The position numbers and the translations under genes are program-made. Below are positions 10,309 through 19,991 of a DNA stretch of 64,000 nucleotides, in pieces. This DNA is from Simmondsia chinensis (Eukaryota; Streptophyta; Magnoliopsida; Caryophyllales; Simmondsiaceae): positions 5,154,637 through 5,218,636 of the forward strand of contig JAGTTD010000003.1 in assembly GCA_018398585.1 (NCBI GenBank), written 5' to 3'. The notes under the pieces were generated by a model. The model saw nothing but the letters and a program-made list of their open reading frames with translations, was not told the origin of the DNA and searched no databases. Position 1 is the first letter of the stretch. Every line of letters starts with the position of its first letter.

Positions 10309-11275
10309 ATGGCCCCTAGTCAACAAAGGAACACCACCGTTGAAGCGGTGACTGACTATAACCGACTTCAGCAACTTGAGAGGAGATTTGAGGAGCAGGA
10401 AGAGCTATTCTAGTGGATCGAGCAATGCTTGGTCCAATTGGGGGCAAACCCCAACCTCCGGGACGAAGTTAGGCCCCAATGCCACCTTCACCAGGCATTA
10501 ATGGTGGAGACGTGGACGATCCTTTCCTTAACCAATTTCATGACGAAGATTTCTCGAAGCCAATGTTGAGGCGCCAGCCATGCAATGGAGGTTACTCCAA
10601 TGACCACGAAGATAGGAGGTGGGAGTCCGAACTTCGGATTGGGATTCCGAAATTTAATGGAGGAGGACGTTTGGAAGAATTCCTTGATTGGATTGTGGTC
10701 GTTGTGGAAGTCTTGTAGTTTCGGGAGATCCTAGAACGAAAGCAGCGCCACTGGTTGCTACGCGCCTTCGAGGAAGGGCAGCTGCAGGGTGGCACCAACA
10801 GAAGCAGATCCGGCTTAGGCAAGGAAACCTAATACCAAATCTTGAAAAAAGATAGAGAAGCATTTGTGAGGCACCTTCTTGCCTAACATTCACGCCCGTT
10901 TGATGTACCAGAGCCTACAGAGCCTTCTCCAAGGTCCTAGAACCGTGGAAGAGTTTATGTCTGAGTTCCATGCTTTGGTCGCCAGGAATGATTTGGCGGA
11001 ATTAAGGGTACAGTTGGCAGATAGATACATTGGCGGATTGAGGGAGAGTGTACAAGACGTCCCTAATATGTTTGATATCTTCACCATGTCTGAAGCCGCT
11101 CAGAGAGCTATGCAAGTTGAGAGACAACAAAGGTACCGTCCAGTTGACGGTACGTGGACCATGCCAACCGAGGCTAAATGGCAGGCCTAGTCTCCGTAAA
11201 ACCCATATGTCTGGTTGAGGACACCACCCACCAACACTGTCCGGTGAGTCAACCAAGGCCTGGCGGGTTCTTCTA
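10309..11275 (+). pseudogene. gag remnant of G2
   Basis: Starts at an ATG (MAPSQQ) 22 bases after the primer site. Recognisable pieces are a coiled N-terminus (LQQLERRFEEQEELF) followed by a stop, then IGIPKFNGGGRLEEFLDW near 10640-10695, then the capsid-like segment at 10879-11190 (YQSLQSLLQGPRTVEEF, then FHALVARNDL, then the DRYIGGLRESVQD motif typical of retrotransposon gag). At least three frame breaks separate them. Confidence 0.75.
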
Positions 11276-11283
11276 GAATTCGT

Positions 11284-11325
11284 TGCTTTAAATGTGGGGA
11301 GGTAGGACACCGATCTTCAGACTGC
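11284..11325 (+). other. CCHC zinc knuckle of G2 gag
   Basis: CFKCGEVGHRSSDC fits C-x2-C-x4-H-x4-C exactly, the nucleocapsid RNA-binding knuckle. It directly precedes the acidic linker and protease region, as expected in gypsy polyproteins. Confidence 0.9.
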
Positions 11326-11885
11326 CACAAGGGAGACAGACCGGGAAAGGCCCTCCTCATTGAGGAGCCAAGGGATGAAGAGGAGGAGACAGTCGTTGAG
11401 AACAGTTTTGAAGAGATGGCGGATCCAGAGGCCAATGAAGTTACCGATGTTGAGGGACAACGTATGGGACTTGTGGTTAGGCGTGCATTTTCACGCCAAG
11501 AGAAGAGAACGGAGACAGCTGGCTGTAGAACAACTTCTTTCAAGCAGCATGCAATATTGGTGACAAGGTATGCCTCATGGTTATGAAGATGCGAGAATGT
11601 GATTTTCGAAACTGCCGTGACAAAATTGGGGTCAAAGATAGAGCCACACCCGCACCCGTACAAACTTTCTTGGCTGAAGAAAGCAAATTAGGTGATGGTT
11701 CCAAGGCATTGTCTTGTCCATTTCTCTATTGGTCCTAAGTACAGAGAAAGTGTTTGGTGTAATGTGGTGACCGTGGATGCATGTCACCTGTTGTTGGGGC
11801 GTCCTTAACAATTTGACCGAGGAGCTGTGCATGATGAACGGAAGAATACTTACACCTTCATTCATGAGGGCGTTAAGACGGTCCT
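11326..11885 (+). pseudogene. Acidic linker and retropepsin-like remnant of G2
   Basis: After the knuckle comes a Glu/Asp-rich linker (about 11355-11450), then a protease-like domain in shifting frames: a KLGSKIEPHPHPYKLSWL motif near 11620-11675, a segment on receptor-like strands near 11725-11775, and DACHLLLGRP near 11776-11806. The last resembles the D-x-LLG-x-PW motif at the end of gypsy proteases. The catalytic DSG region is lost, and a stop follows the LLGRP motif. The sequence ends with GVKTVLHPRRL at the truncation point. Confidence 0.65.
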
Positions 11886-12640
11886 ACATCCACGAAGACT
11901 GAAAGCTTGGCTGATAACAAGTTGGCCGGGCTTTCTGGAGGATCGGTTCGGCATTAACCGGTTCTACTATGTTTGAAACGGGGCTCTGTTTACTCATGAT
12001 AATAACATGTTTGTCATGAGTAGAACCTACCAAACCATCTTTTAAATAAGGCATGGAGTCTTCATAAAAATGAACATCCTTAGACACAATAATTTTATTG
12101 TCATCCAAACTGAGAACCTTGTACCCCTTTTGACCATGGGGGTACCCCACAAAGATCCCCGGTGAGGGCCACTTATTAAATTTGTCATTAACATGGCAGA
12201 AACATAAACATTTGAAAATTCCCAAATGACATATTAGGGAGTTTTACCGTGCAAAACTTCATTAGGACTTTTATTCTTAAGTAAGCTAATAGGCATCAAA
12301 TTTATCAAATAAGCGGCTGTTAGAATGCACTTACCCCAAAACTCTTTAGAGAGACCGGCTTGGAATCGCAGTGCCCATCCAACTTCCAATAAATGCTTGT
12401 GCTTCCGTTCAACAACCCCGTTTTGCTGAGGTGTTCCAGTCGATGAAGTTTGAAATTGAATCCCATGTATGACGTAGAAGTCCAACAATGGTCAATACTT
12501 AAATTCCTTATCATTGTCGCTCCTTACCTGTTTGACATGTATTCCAAATTGAGTGAGCACTATACGACAAAAATTCATAAGAATGTCATGGGCTTGGGAT
12601 TTCTGCCTCATAAGATAAACCCAAGTGCAACAAATGTATT
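11886..12640 (-). mobile_element. Ty1/copia integrase fragment, truncated at both ends
   Basis: On the minus strand the integrase core reads through RSDND (catalytic aspartate, near 12510-12525), [17 protein letters not shown] with the catalytic glutamate (near 12365-12430), then [14 protein letters not shown] and [10 protein letters not shown] (to 12234), a stop, and then VGYPHGQKGYKVL and SKDVHFYED (12080-12170). This is the copia integrase C-terminal order. There is no LTR, gag or reverse transcriptase. The left breakpoint near 11885 joins it to the gypsy G2 protease in the opposite orientation. Confidence 0.85.
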
Positions 12641-13479
12641 AATCAATGATGGTTAAAAAAATAGCGGGAAAATTTCTGAGGTGTTCCTCTCAGAACAAGC
12701 CAGTGCACCCACCAAAGTGGGGCCCTCGAAAGACCACAAGAGCGGGGAAACAGCAATACAAAAAAAAAAAAAAAAAAAAAGGACTTGAAAAACAAAAGAT
12801 GCCTCAAAGCAAACCTACACTAACTCCTAGAGATAAAAAAACGCCTAGAGAACCACTCTAAACTAAGCCAAAAAACACCTCAAATGATTGTGCTGTTAAA
12901 ATTACATCATTAACTTAATCTAAATTTTGCCCAAATTATTAAATTAACACAATATAAGTTGTACAGGAACTAAATTAACACAACTAAAAGTATACACAAT
13001 AAATTAACACAGTAAAAAGTACAGGGACCTTTGGTGCATATAATCTTTTTTTATTAGGTCGTCAAGTAAAATTTTATTAATTTCTAACATGACTTGTTAT
13101 GATTTAGATTATGTAAATAATCATTAAACCTTCCTTTATTTTATGGTTTACGGTTTAGGTTTGGTTTTAAACCGAACCTCAACCGTAAACCCTGCTAACC
13201 AAACTTTTATAAACCGAACAATAATTTTTCAAACCATAAATCGAATCAAACCTTAAATTACGGTTTGGTCTGGTTTAAATTATGATTTAGACCAATTTTT
13301 GCGCACTCCTAATAAGGCGTGCTTATGTAATACATTGGAACCGGTGGTTTGGTGGTAATTGTGAAAAAAAGACTTACAAAAAAGAAAATTAAAAACTTAC
13401 CAAAAAAGGTAATTGTGAAATTCTAATTATTTTATTTCTACTTTGGTTGCAAGTTCGATTCCTCACGTCCCCTTTTCAT
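12641..13479. other. A-rich spacer and AT-rich DNA
   Basis: Contains a 22-base A tract (about 12759-12780) after a non-AT-rich stretch (12650-12755), which could be the 3' end of an unidentified retroposon. From 12860 onward the DNA is AT-rich until the aaccgaacc-rich transposon end (about 13140-13318). A tRNA B-box-like motif (aagttcgattcc, near 13451) is present, but a convincing A box at the right distance is not. Confidence 0.35.
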
Positions 13480-13482
13480 TAA

Positions 13483-14102
13483 GGCTCCATTTGTTTCGGG
13501 GGAAAGCCACATTCTAGGAAGTAGTTCTTCTTTTTTCCTTTGTTTGGCTCATCATTAGCTCAAGGAAATGGTTTCCGACGGAAAACCCTTTTCCCTCAAA
13601 TAAGGGAAATTGACTTCCCTTTCAAAATGGGGGAAGTCGTGATTCTAAGTGGCTCAGAAATCTTGGCGGTTATTATCACGCAAATCGAGATCGAATTAAA
13701 ATAAACCAGGCTGTATTGTAGACATTTAACGTCAACAACGGACAAAAATTAGACTAAATAATTAAAAGCAGCTTGGATACTACTTTATTATTGTTGCAAA
13801 GAACAACTTTAATTAAGTTGAATTATTATATAATATTATAGAAAGAAATTATCTAGGCAATATTTTATTTTGTTACTTCATATATGTTGTATTATTACTT
13901 ATATTGTACTATAAAAAGATATAAAATGATTGGTGAAAAATATTTTTTTAAAACATACACGAAAACAACACAATGGGGAATTAATTTTTCCTTTGAAACA
14001 AACAACGGAAAACCCCTCTCGGAATTTATATTTCCTTGGAAAATCTTTTCAGAAGAAAAATCAATTCCTAGATTCTACTTTTCCGTCAAAACGAACGGAG
14101 CC
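13483..14102. mobile_element. Tourist-like (PIF/Harbinger-type) non-autonomous element, 620 bp
   Basis: Flanked by the 3-bp duplication TAA (13480-13482 and 14103-14105). Inverted ends match over about 14 of the first 18 bases (ggctccatttgtttcggg versus, reversed, ggctccgttcgttttgac). A TAA/TTA duplication with GGC-type ends is characteristic of PIF/Harbinger MITEs. The interior has no transposase. Overlapping open frames of 73 and 80 codons at 13884-14172 cross the element border and are not genes. Confidence 0.8.
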
Positions 14103-14242
14103 TAAGTTTTTTTTTTGGAACTTTTTCATTTGTTGTTTACTGCTCTTCCAAAAAAGTTTTGTTTTATTTTGATCAAATTTATTAACTTATACAATTACAA
14201 TCATTTAATATTATTTTTATATGCCAGTATCTCTATTTCTTA

Positions 14243-14361
14243 GGGTTCATTTACCAGGCGCTAAGGCACCGGATCTCACTAGAACTCTGAAGTTAAGCGT
14301 GATTGGGCGAAAGTAGTACCAAGATGGATGATCTCTTAGGAAGTCTTTGTGTTGCCAACTC
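14243..14361 (+). pseudogene. 5S rRNA-like head of SINE copy 1
   Basis: Starts at 5S position 1 and follows plant 5S rRNA through gcaccggatc, gaagttaagcgtg (box A), and agtagtacc-agatgg (box C region) to gtgttgcc. Internal RNA polymerase III control elements are largely kept. The sequence differs from functional 5S at many sites (for example gatctcactagaactctg), and it is fused to a SINE tail, so it is not a functional rRNA gene. Confidence 0.9.
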
Positions 14362-14492
14362 TATAAGGTTGGAGGCCCTCGGAAACAACCTCTCGGCAGG
14401 GTAACACCTTGATGGGGTAAGGCTGCGTACATTCACCCCCCCAGGCCCCGCTTATCCGCAAACCCTTGAGGCACTGGGTCTGCTGTTGTTTG
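14243..14492 (+). mobile_element. 5S rRNA-derived SINE, copy 1
   Basis: A 250-bp retroposon with a perfect 16-bp target duplication gtatctctatttctta (14227-14242 and 14493-14508). The first ~119 bp are a diverged 5S rRNA sequence. The rest (14362-14492) is an unrelated tail containing ggggtaaggctgcgtac and ending gggtctgctgttgttt, similar in style to tobacco TS-type SINE tails. The long perfect duplication shows target-primed reverse transcription. A second copy lies on the minus strand at 28783-29028. Confidence 0.92.
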
Positions 14493-14508
14493 GTATCTCT
14501 ATTTCTTA

Positions 14509-14774
14509 AATAATATTTTATTTATAATTTCATTTCAATAATTGAGTACTTAAGTTTAGGTAAATATCTCCACTTGCATTATTTTGTGTAATCAATTAAT
14601 TTTTAGTTTTTATATCTCTTTGTTTTGATTAATTTTGTAAATACGTACAATTCAGTAGCTTATTACAATTTATTTACTGTGTTTTGAGCATAATTTATTA
14701 ATTGTTAGTTACCCTTAGTGATTGAAATTTCTGGATCCGTCACTTTATATATATATATATATTGATAATTAATG
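14509..14774. other. AT-rich DNA with transposon-like terminal motif and AT microsatellite
   Basis: ttctggatccgtcac (14730-14744) resembles the 3' terminal motif of the Mutator-like element at 5701-6833 (ttctggatccacc), suggesting a transposon remnant ending here. An (AT)n run follows at 14747-14762. Confidence 0.4.
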
Positions 14775-16095
14775 GGGGAATCTGCAATACGAAAAACCGA
14801 TATCTTACAAAGAGACCCAAAAGCCACACACAGTGTGGAGAAAAGGGAAAATAACAAGATTCGACAATATGTATCTAGCTTTTTGATTTTTGTCTATCGA
14901 ATAAGAGAAAGGAAATTCTTTTTAAAAAAAATTTATTATTAACCTCTGTTCACCTGAATTAGTTACACACTAATTGTTAGTAAACTGCTTTGGTTGATTT
15001 AGGACGTGATTTATTTTGCAAACGTTTCCCAAATTTATAAGAAAGGATTCTGAAAATCCTATGTTTGATTGGAAAATATATTTAAAAAACGAAATTTTCT
15101 TTTTCCATGTTTTATTTTGCAAATGAGAGGTCATTATTTTGGACTTTCTATACTTAAGTGTTTTACTTTTTTTATTGTTGCATAAACTCTCAAGAACAAA
15201 AAATAAAAATAAAAACCTTTACAAAATGAAGTTTGCTTTATTTTTAACAATAGTAATTTAATCATGATAACTACAGAAACTTTGATGGGATGCGGAGTAT
15301 TGAGGCCTGGAGGAGATCCCTCAATCCTGGCCACAGCCACCACCTTCACGGTCCCCCACCCCGACGTAGGCGGCCACCCATTTCCAGCAGCCTCCCCCAC
15401 CACCCAGAGCATGAGTAATATATGTATGGTGTATCCATGCAAAACATATGATGCCAGTCATGATGAAATTATGTAAGCTTGCACGACATGTATATGGAAA
15501 CATAATCAATGTGATATACAAATATATGGGAAAATCAAGATTAAAATAATGTAGTGAGCTGTTGCTTTCAAGGACTCTGATGACGAAAGTTGATGCGCGT
15601 GCAATCTTGGCCCTTTCTTTTCTCTGTCTCTAATTTTAAAAAAATTGTATGGATGGAGATAATGAACCTTTTGTGCTAACAGTGTGATGCCTAAGTGACC
15701 CTTGAACCTCTTTGCGAGGAATTCTTGACTTAACTGGCTCCTGTGGTGTGTGAGTCGTTACATGAGCCGAGATTTACCAGATAACTGTGTTCCTCATTAG
15801 TAAAATGTGATTCTTAAATATTCAATAAATGTGTCCTTTTATCGGACTGGGAAGAAGGTCAAGAAAATAATCACTATAAGATAAACCATTCACATTGATT
15901 CCTTAAATCACTATACACAATTAACAACCCATCTTAAATATTCAAATTTATAAGTAAACTTAATTATCAGCTCATCCTCAATTGTAATCAAGATAAAATA
16001 TAAAACAATAGAACAAGGCAAGTGGACCACTTTCATAAGATGTAAAAGACCTCAAGTTAACATTTTCCCACCTTGTCCATCAAACCGATGTAAAA
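14775..16095 (+). repeat. Duplicated host-like block, copy 1
   Basis: This ~1.3-kb block aligns in direct orientation with 61786-62950, about 47 kb away. Shared anchors include acacagtgtggagaaaaggg (near 14828), ttataagaaaggattctgaaaatcc (near 15035), an ACAG/exon-like junction (near 15270) and agtaatatatgtatggtgta (near 15414). It carries about 125 bp not in copy 2 (about 15685-15810). Neither copy shows transposon ends or target duplication, so it looks like duplicated host DNA. Confidence 0.75.
15271..15476 (+). pseudogene. Exon-like segment in duplicated block, copy 1
   Basis: A GC-rich, codon-like island following a putative splice acceptor (ataactacag, ending 15273). In the frame shared best with copy 2 it reads F-D-G-M-R-SI-E-AWR, where Ser, Ile and Ala are kept through different codons (agt/tcc, att/atc, gcc/gca). 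The frame then gives a Pro/His/Arg-rich tail with a NPGHS motif and ends at TAA near 15417. A second open frame (to 15476) and minus-strand frames overlap. No exon 1 is found upstream, where transposons begin. Function unknown; NPGHS recalls C-terminally encoded signalling peptides, but the rest of that motif is absent. Confidence 0.3.
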
Positions 16096-17126
16096 GCCAC
16101 TTTCATTTGAACCTACAAAGAGAGAACTTTGACAATTGTTGAAAAAATTGTTGATTTTAATGATTTAAAAATAATTTATTCCTTATATTATTTTTCTTGT
16201 GAAAACAATTTCTCAGAAAAGAATTTCCCAGGAGAAAAAGGAAATAAAAAAAGAAACCCATATATTTTTATAATTTGGAACTAAAGTGAGTACCATGATT
16301 GATCAATGTATTTAATATGGGTCTCTTATATTTCATTCGTACGATTTTGGTATCCAAGAAAGCTTACTTTGTACATCTATAATAAGCAAAAAGCTTCGGT
16401 ATCCAAGAAAGACGTACGATTTTGCTCAAAAGAAAGGCATATGATTATATGTAGTGGTACTATTAAAAATAAAAAAAAGTGGCTTACTTTAGCAAGGTTT
16501 ATAAGTCTTAATTGATTATTGATTACTCATATGTTACTAGACGTTGGTTAGTACCGTTTCCACGGGCATGCTTATTTTTAATAAACAATGATTGATTATT
16601 CAAATGACATGTTGAGAATTTAGTAACCGATTTATATGCACATCGGACTTTACATTCATATGAACCTGGCATCAATTAGTGAAATGTGGGAGGAAATTTC
16701 TTCTATGAGAAATATACATAAGTTCATGTTTATGATGCATTTGACTGGGTCGTGGGCCTTTGTTTTATAGATGACTATCATAGGGTGGGATAGTCATTTT
16801 TGGAATGCGTGATTGAGAAAATGCAATTACATGCACAAGACATTAAATAGTTCATTTGTGCACTGGAATTTAATGATTAATTATTCCTAGTGCAACTTTT
16901 GAGTGACTTATGAAAAAAGTCAATTATAATATATTAGTATTCGGTTATGTTATAAAAAAAAAAAAAAAAAAAAAGCTAAAATGGTGTTTTGGGAGATTTG
17001 ATTGTGTTGGAACTAGAATCCCAACTACTCACTACATATATCTTGGGGGAGTTTGTGATACGTCTTTGCATATGTGCCTATTTTGATTCTTGTTAATTAT
17101 CGTGTAAGGCCTACTCTATGTCACTG

Positions 17127-17334
17127 TCTTTAATGTTTCATAATTGCTTGCACTAATTTTCTTGAGGACAATGAGCACATGATAAAGTACTTGTATGAAT
17201 GGTGAATAATAAGCAACTGCCTATGCATCTATCTTTAATGTTTCATAATTGCTTGCTCTAATTTTCTTGAGGACAAATGAGCACATGATGAAGAACTTGT
17301 GTGATTGGTGAATAATAAGCAACTGCCTATGCAA
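17127..17334 (+). repeat. Tandem duplication, ~105-bp unit, two copies
   Basis: The unit starting tctttaatgtttcataattg occurs at 17127 and again at 17232, including cttgaggacaa-tgagcacatg and aataataagcaactgcctatg, with a few differences. It lies inside the decayed copia E interior and has no coding content. Confidence 0.85.
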
Positions 17335-18100
17335 CTTTAAACATAAAATTGGGGATCTTTGATTCTTGTTTTATTATGAAGGTTGTTAAGTGAATAGGTG
17401 CTTAATAAAGTGTGGCCTTTTAATCATTAACTTTATTAAAAAAGGAGCTTTGAGGCCAAAAATAATCATTAGAAAAGGTAGTGGGTTTTTAATCAGCTTT
17501 TTGGAAGCATCCTTTACTGAAAGATTGCTATACATTCTATTGTGAATTTGATCCTCTCATGATTCTATTATGAAGAAACGACGATTGGACTAGGGCTATG
17601 CTTATCATGTGATTTAATATATTATAAGACAAGATTATATAATGGCTTGAATCATTTGATTGTTTGAGAGGCATGATGGAGAGTTATATACAACTCGGAA
17701 AAAAAGAAAAAGTTTGGTTTGTTATATGTACATAGATATGCTCAAAAATATGAGCTGGTGGCTTTCACTCATTATTCATATTTGCATACTTTTTTGCATT
17801 ATGTAAGAAAGAGGTAATATTGGTGAACAATATGATATGTCGAGCAGCACCTATACTATACATATGTGAGTGTAGTTAGAGCAAATATGTTGTCTATATG
17901 GATCTAGGCATGACTGCCAAAATGTGGGGGCAGCTTACTTCTTGGAAATAAAAAACATATTATGTTTTCTAAAGATATCAGACCAAGAACATATTTTGAT
18001 GTTTTGAAGAAATTAGCCTAGTTCAAATTTGGTCTCGATTGCAAATGATGTTGGCCGATTCATTATTTGGTTCACAAATCATAATTTATGGTTATATGTT

Positions 18101-18205
18101 GAAAATCGCTTAATAGATTAATGATCGAGTTAATGTTGTGAAGTAAACCCTTGCTGAAAATCGCTTAATAGATTAATGATCGAGTTAATGTTGTGAAGTA
18201 AACCC
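18101..18205 (+). repeat. Tandem duplication, 55-bp unit, two copies
   Basis: gaaaatcgcttaatagatta through gtgaagtaaaccc occurs at 18101-18150 and identically at 18156-18205, separated by ttgct. The identity shows a recent duplication compared with the surrounding decay. Confidence 0.95.
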
Positions 18206-19991
18206 GGTCTTATTTGTGCAAGTTGGTTATTTGATGTCTTTATGAATTTTGTTTAAAAAAACATACAGACAAAATTCATGGATAGTCTTGAAGTATGTAT
18301 TAAATGGTCGATAATAGAAAGAAATAAGAGGAGGAAAACACATCATAAATTAGTGTTTTGCAGAAATTAAATACTCAGTATTAATGAAATGCCTGTGAGA
18401 AATGCCAATTGCTATTTCTTTAAGAGTTCTGTGTCAAGTCATTCTTTACAAGGTTATGTGAATTGCCTTGTATTGTTTGAATATTTGAAAGACATTATGA
18501 ATGACTTATATTTGGTGCTTATTATGTTGAGAAAGGCACAGCGTTATAATTTATTTTTGATCTAGGTGAATTAAGAAGATTATATTCACCATTGGATGTG
18601 CTATGCAATGGAATTTCACTGAGTGGAAAGATGAAAAGCTTGCTCCATTATAAAGTCGAGGTTGATTGAATTGGAAGCAACAAGCAATGATGATGAGTAT
18701 CTGATATCAGAAGAAGGGAAAAATAAATTAATTACGGATCTACTTACAAAAGAGCAGACATGCCTATGAGTTGTTTATCATCGAGGGGAGTGGGACTGAA
18801 GCCCATAAAATTAATCACCATAATGGAAACCCATCCTCAGAGGCATAGTGATCCCTTGAATGGGGTTCAACAGGTAAAAACGAAACTGATAGGTGGTTGA
18901 AAGAGCACAAAACATATTATCTATAGCAGGGTATTCATGAGTCCCATTCCTAAAGTGAAGTGCTCTTTACTGTGATGTTTAAGGCAGAGTTTTTTAAACT
19001 CTAAATGAATCTGAATGCATATTATTAGCGAGGTGTTGATCACAGATCACCCTTAGAGGGTTCACCTACGTGAGTGTAGTGGTGGGGTCGCCACTGTGGG
19101 AAATGGACTATTCCCTAACGACAGTCATGAGATAGGATTTCGTGCTCATGATCATACCGCGCCCCATCGACAGAACTTTACAAATACCAGTATTCTGTGT
19201 GTATGGTGGGTTTAGATCTAGCTACAAGGGAGTTAGTTCAAAGCTCTCATGCTACTATGATTTCTTCAGGTTGAAGCTCGTTTGCACTAAGTGTTGGTTC
19301 AAACCCAAAAGGTACCTATATGTACTAACGGAGTACGATGCTTACAATGTTTTACAATTTTTAAATCATGTGGGGGAACATTGAAAAAATTATTTATTTT
19401 AATAATTTAAAAATAATTTATTCTTTATATTATGTTTCTTGTGAAAATAATTTCTTAGAAAAGAATTTTATTTTTAATTGAAATACTTAATTCTTAGAAT
19501 TTAAGAGAGATTAAAAATGATGTTTCATGACTTGAATTATTTACATGAATGCTTGAGCCGTTTCCCACCGTTGGCATTTAACAGGAAATTCATTTCATTG
19601 ACCAAGCTTAGGCATGCATTAACGGAAAAAAAATTAAGTACACATTATCTGTATATATATACACGCATGAATTTGGTGGAAAAAAATGTGTATAAGATAA
19701 AAATATTTTTCTCTTTCAATTTTTCCTACTCCTTCAAAAAATTATGAGCTTGGTAGTTATAGTTCGAGGATCTTTTATTGCTGCAATAATAGAGGTCCGA
19801 CTGGTTATTGAATCCTAGGAAGAAAGCGCGTTTAAGCTTAATAGCAATACTGGTGCGGGAGGGGTGTTTCCTTTCTAAGGAGTGCATTCTCACGTGCCTC
19901 AATCCAATCCAAGATATGTTTTTCTAAAACTCTTTTCTCTTTAATTTATTTTATATTGTTGTTTTTAATTTTGAATTGTTGTGTATGAATT

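Larger units (their letters stand above)
9766..11885 (+). mobile_element. Truncated Ty3/gypsy element G2 (5' LTR, gag, protease)
   Basis: An LTR-like region (about 9770-10268) ends at a primer-site-like sequence and is followed by gag, a CCHC knuckle and a protease-like region, then stops abruptly near 11885 where a reversed copia fragment begins. No reverse transcriptase or 3' LTR is present. The exact LTR left end and target duplication are not resolvable. Confidence 0.75.
9578..13318. mobile_element. Possible non-autonomous DNA transposon split by retroelement sequence
   Basis: The left end (from about 9578, taggggttcacaaaaaacc, followed by repeated accgaacc-like motifs to about 9765) and the right end (to about 13318, the reverse reading of aggagtgcgcaaaaattgg, preceded by ggtttgg/aaccgaacc motifs from about 13140) look like inverted ends of one small element, about 14 of 18 terminal bases agreeing. 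Between them lie the gypsy and copia pieces. Abundant aaccgaacc/ggttcggtt motifs are typical of a class of plant hAT-like miniature elements. No matching target duplication was found, so this pairing is tentative. Confidence 0.35.
16138..19991 (+). mobile_element. Decayed Ty1/copia element E
   Basis: Sequence at 16138-16240 (ttgaaaaaatt-ttaatgatttaaaaataattt) recurs at 19381-19480 after a purine-rich tract (tcatgtgggggaaca, 19368-19382), as expected for LTR starts. Before the 3' LTR, 18738-18800 resembles a copia pol end (SSRGVGLKP preceded by lysine-rich residues), followed by a long untranslated region (18800-19368). No reverse transcriptase or integrase motif can be read. The 5' LTR match is lost after about 100 bp, and the 3' LTR may continue into the tandem array that begins at 19992. 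Confidence 0.55.

Noticed and set aside
12646..12861. 71-codon lysine-rich protein
   Set aside because: It is produced by translation through a poly-A tract.
13330..13470. tRNA-derived SINE
   Set aside because: A B-box-like aagttcgattcc is present, but the A box is unconvincing, the spacing is about 100 bp, and no target duplication or tail was found.
14243..14361. Functional 5S rRNA gene
   Set aside because: Many substitutions, no 5S spacer or tandem array, and fusion to a SINE tail with target duplications show a retroposed derivative. The same applies to 28900-29018.
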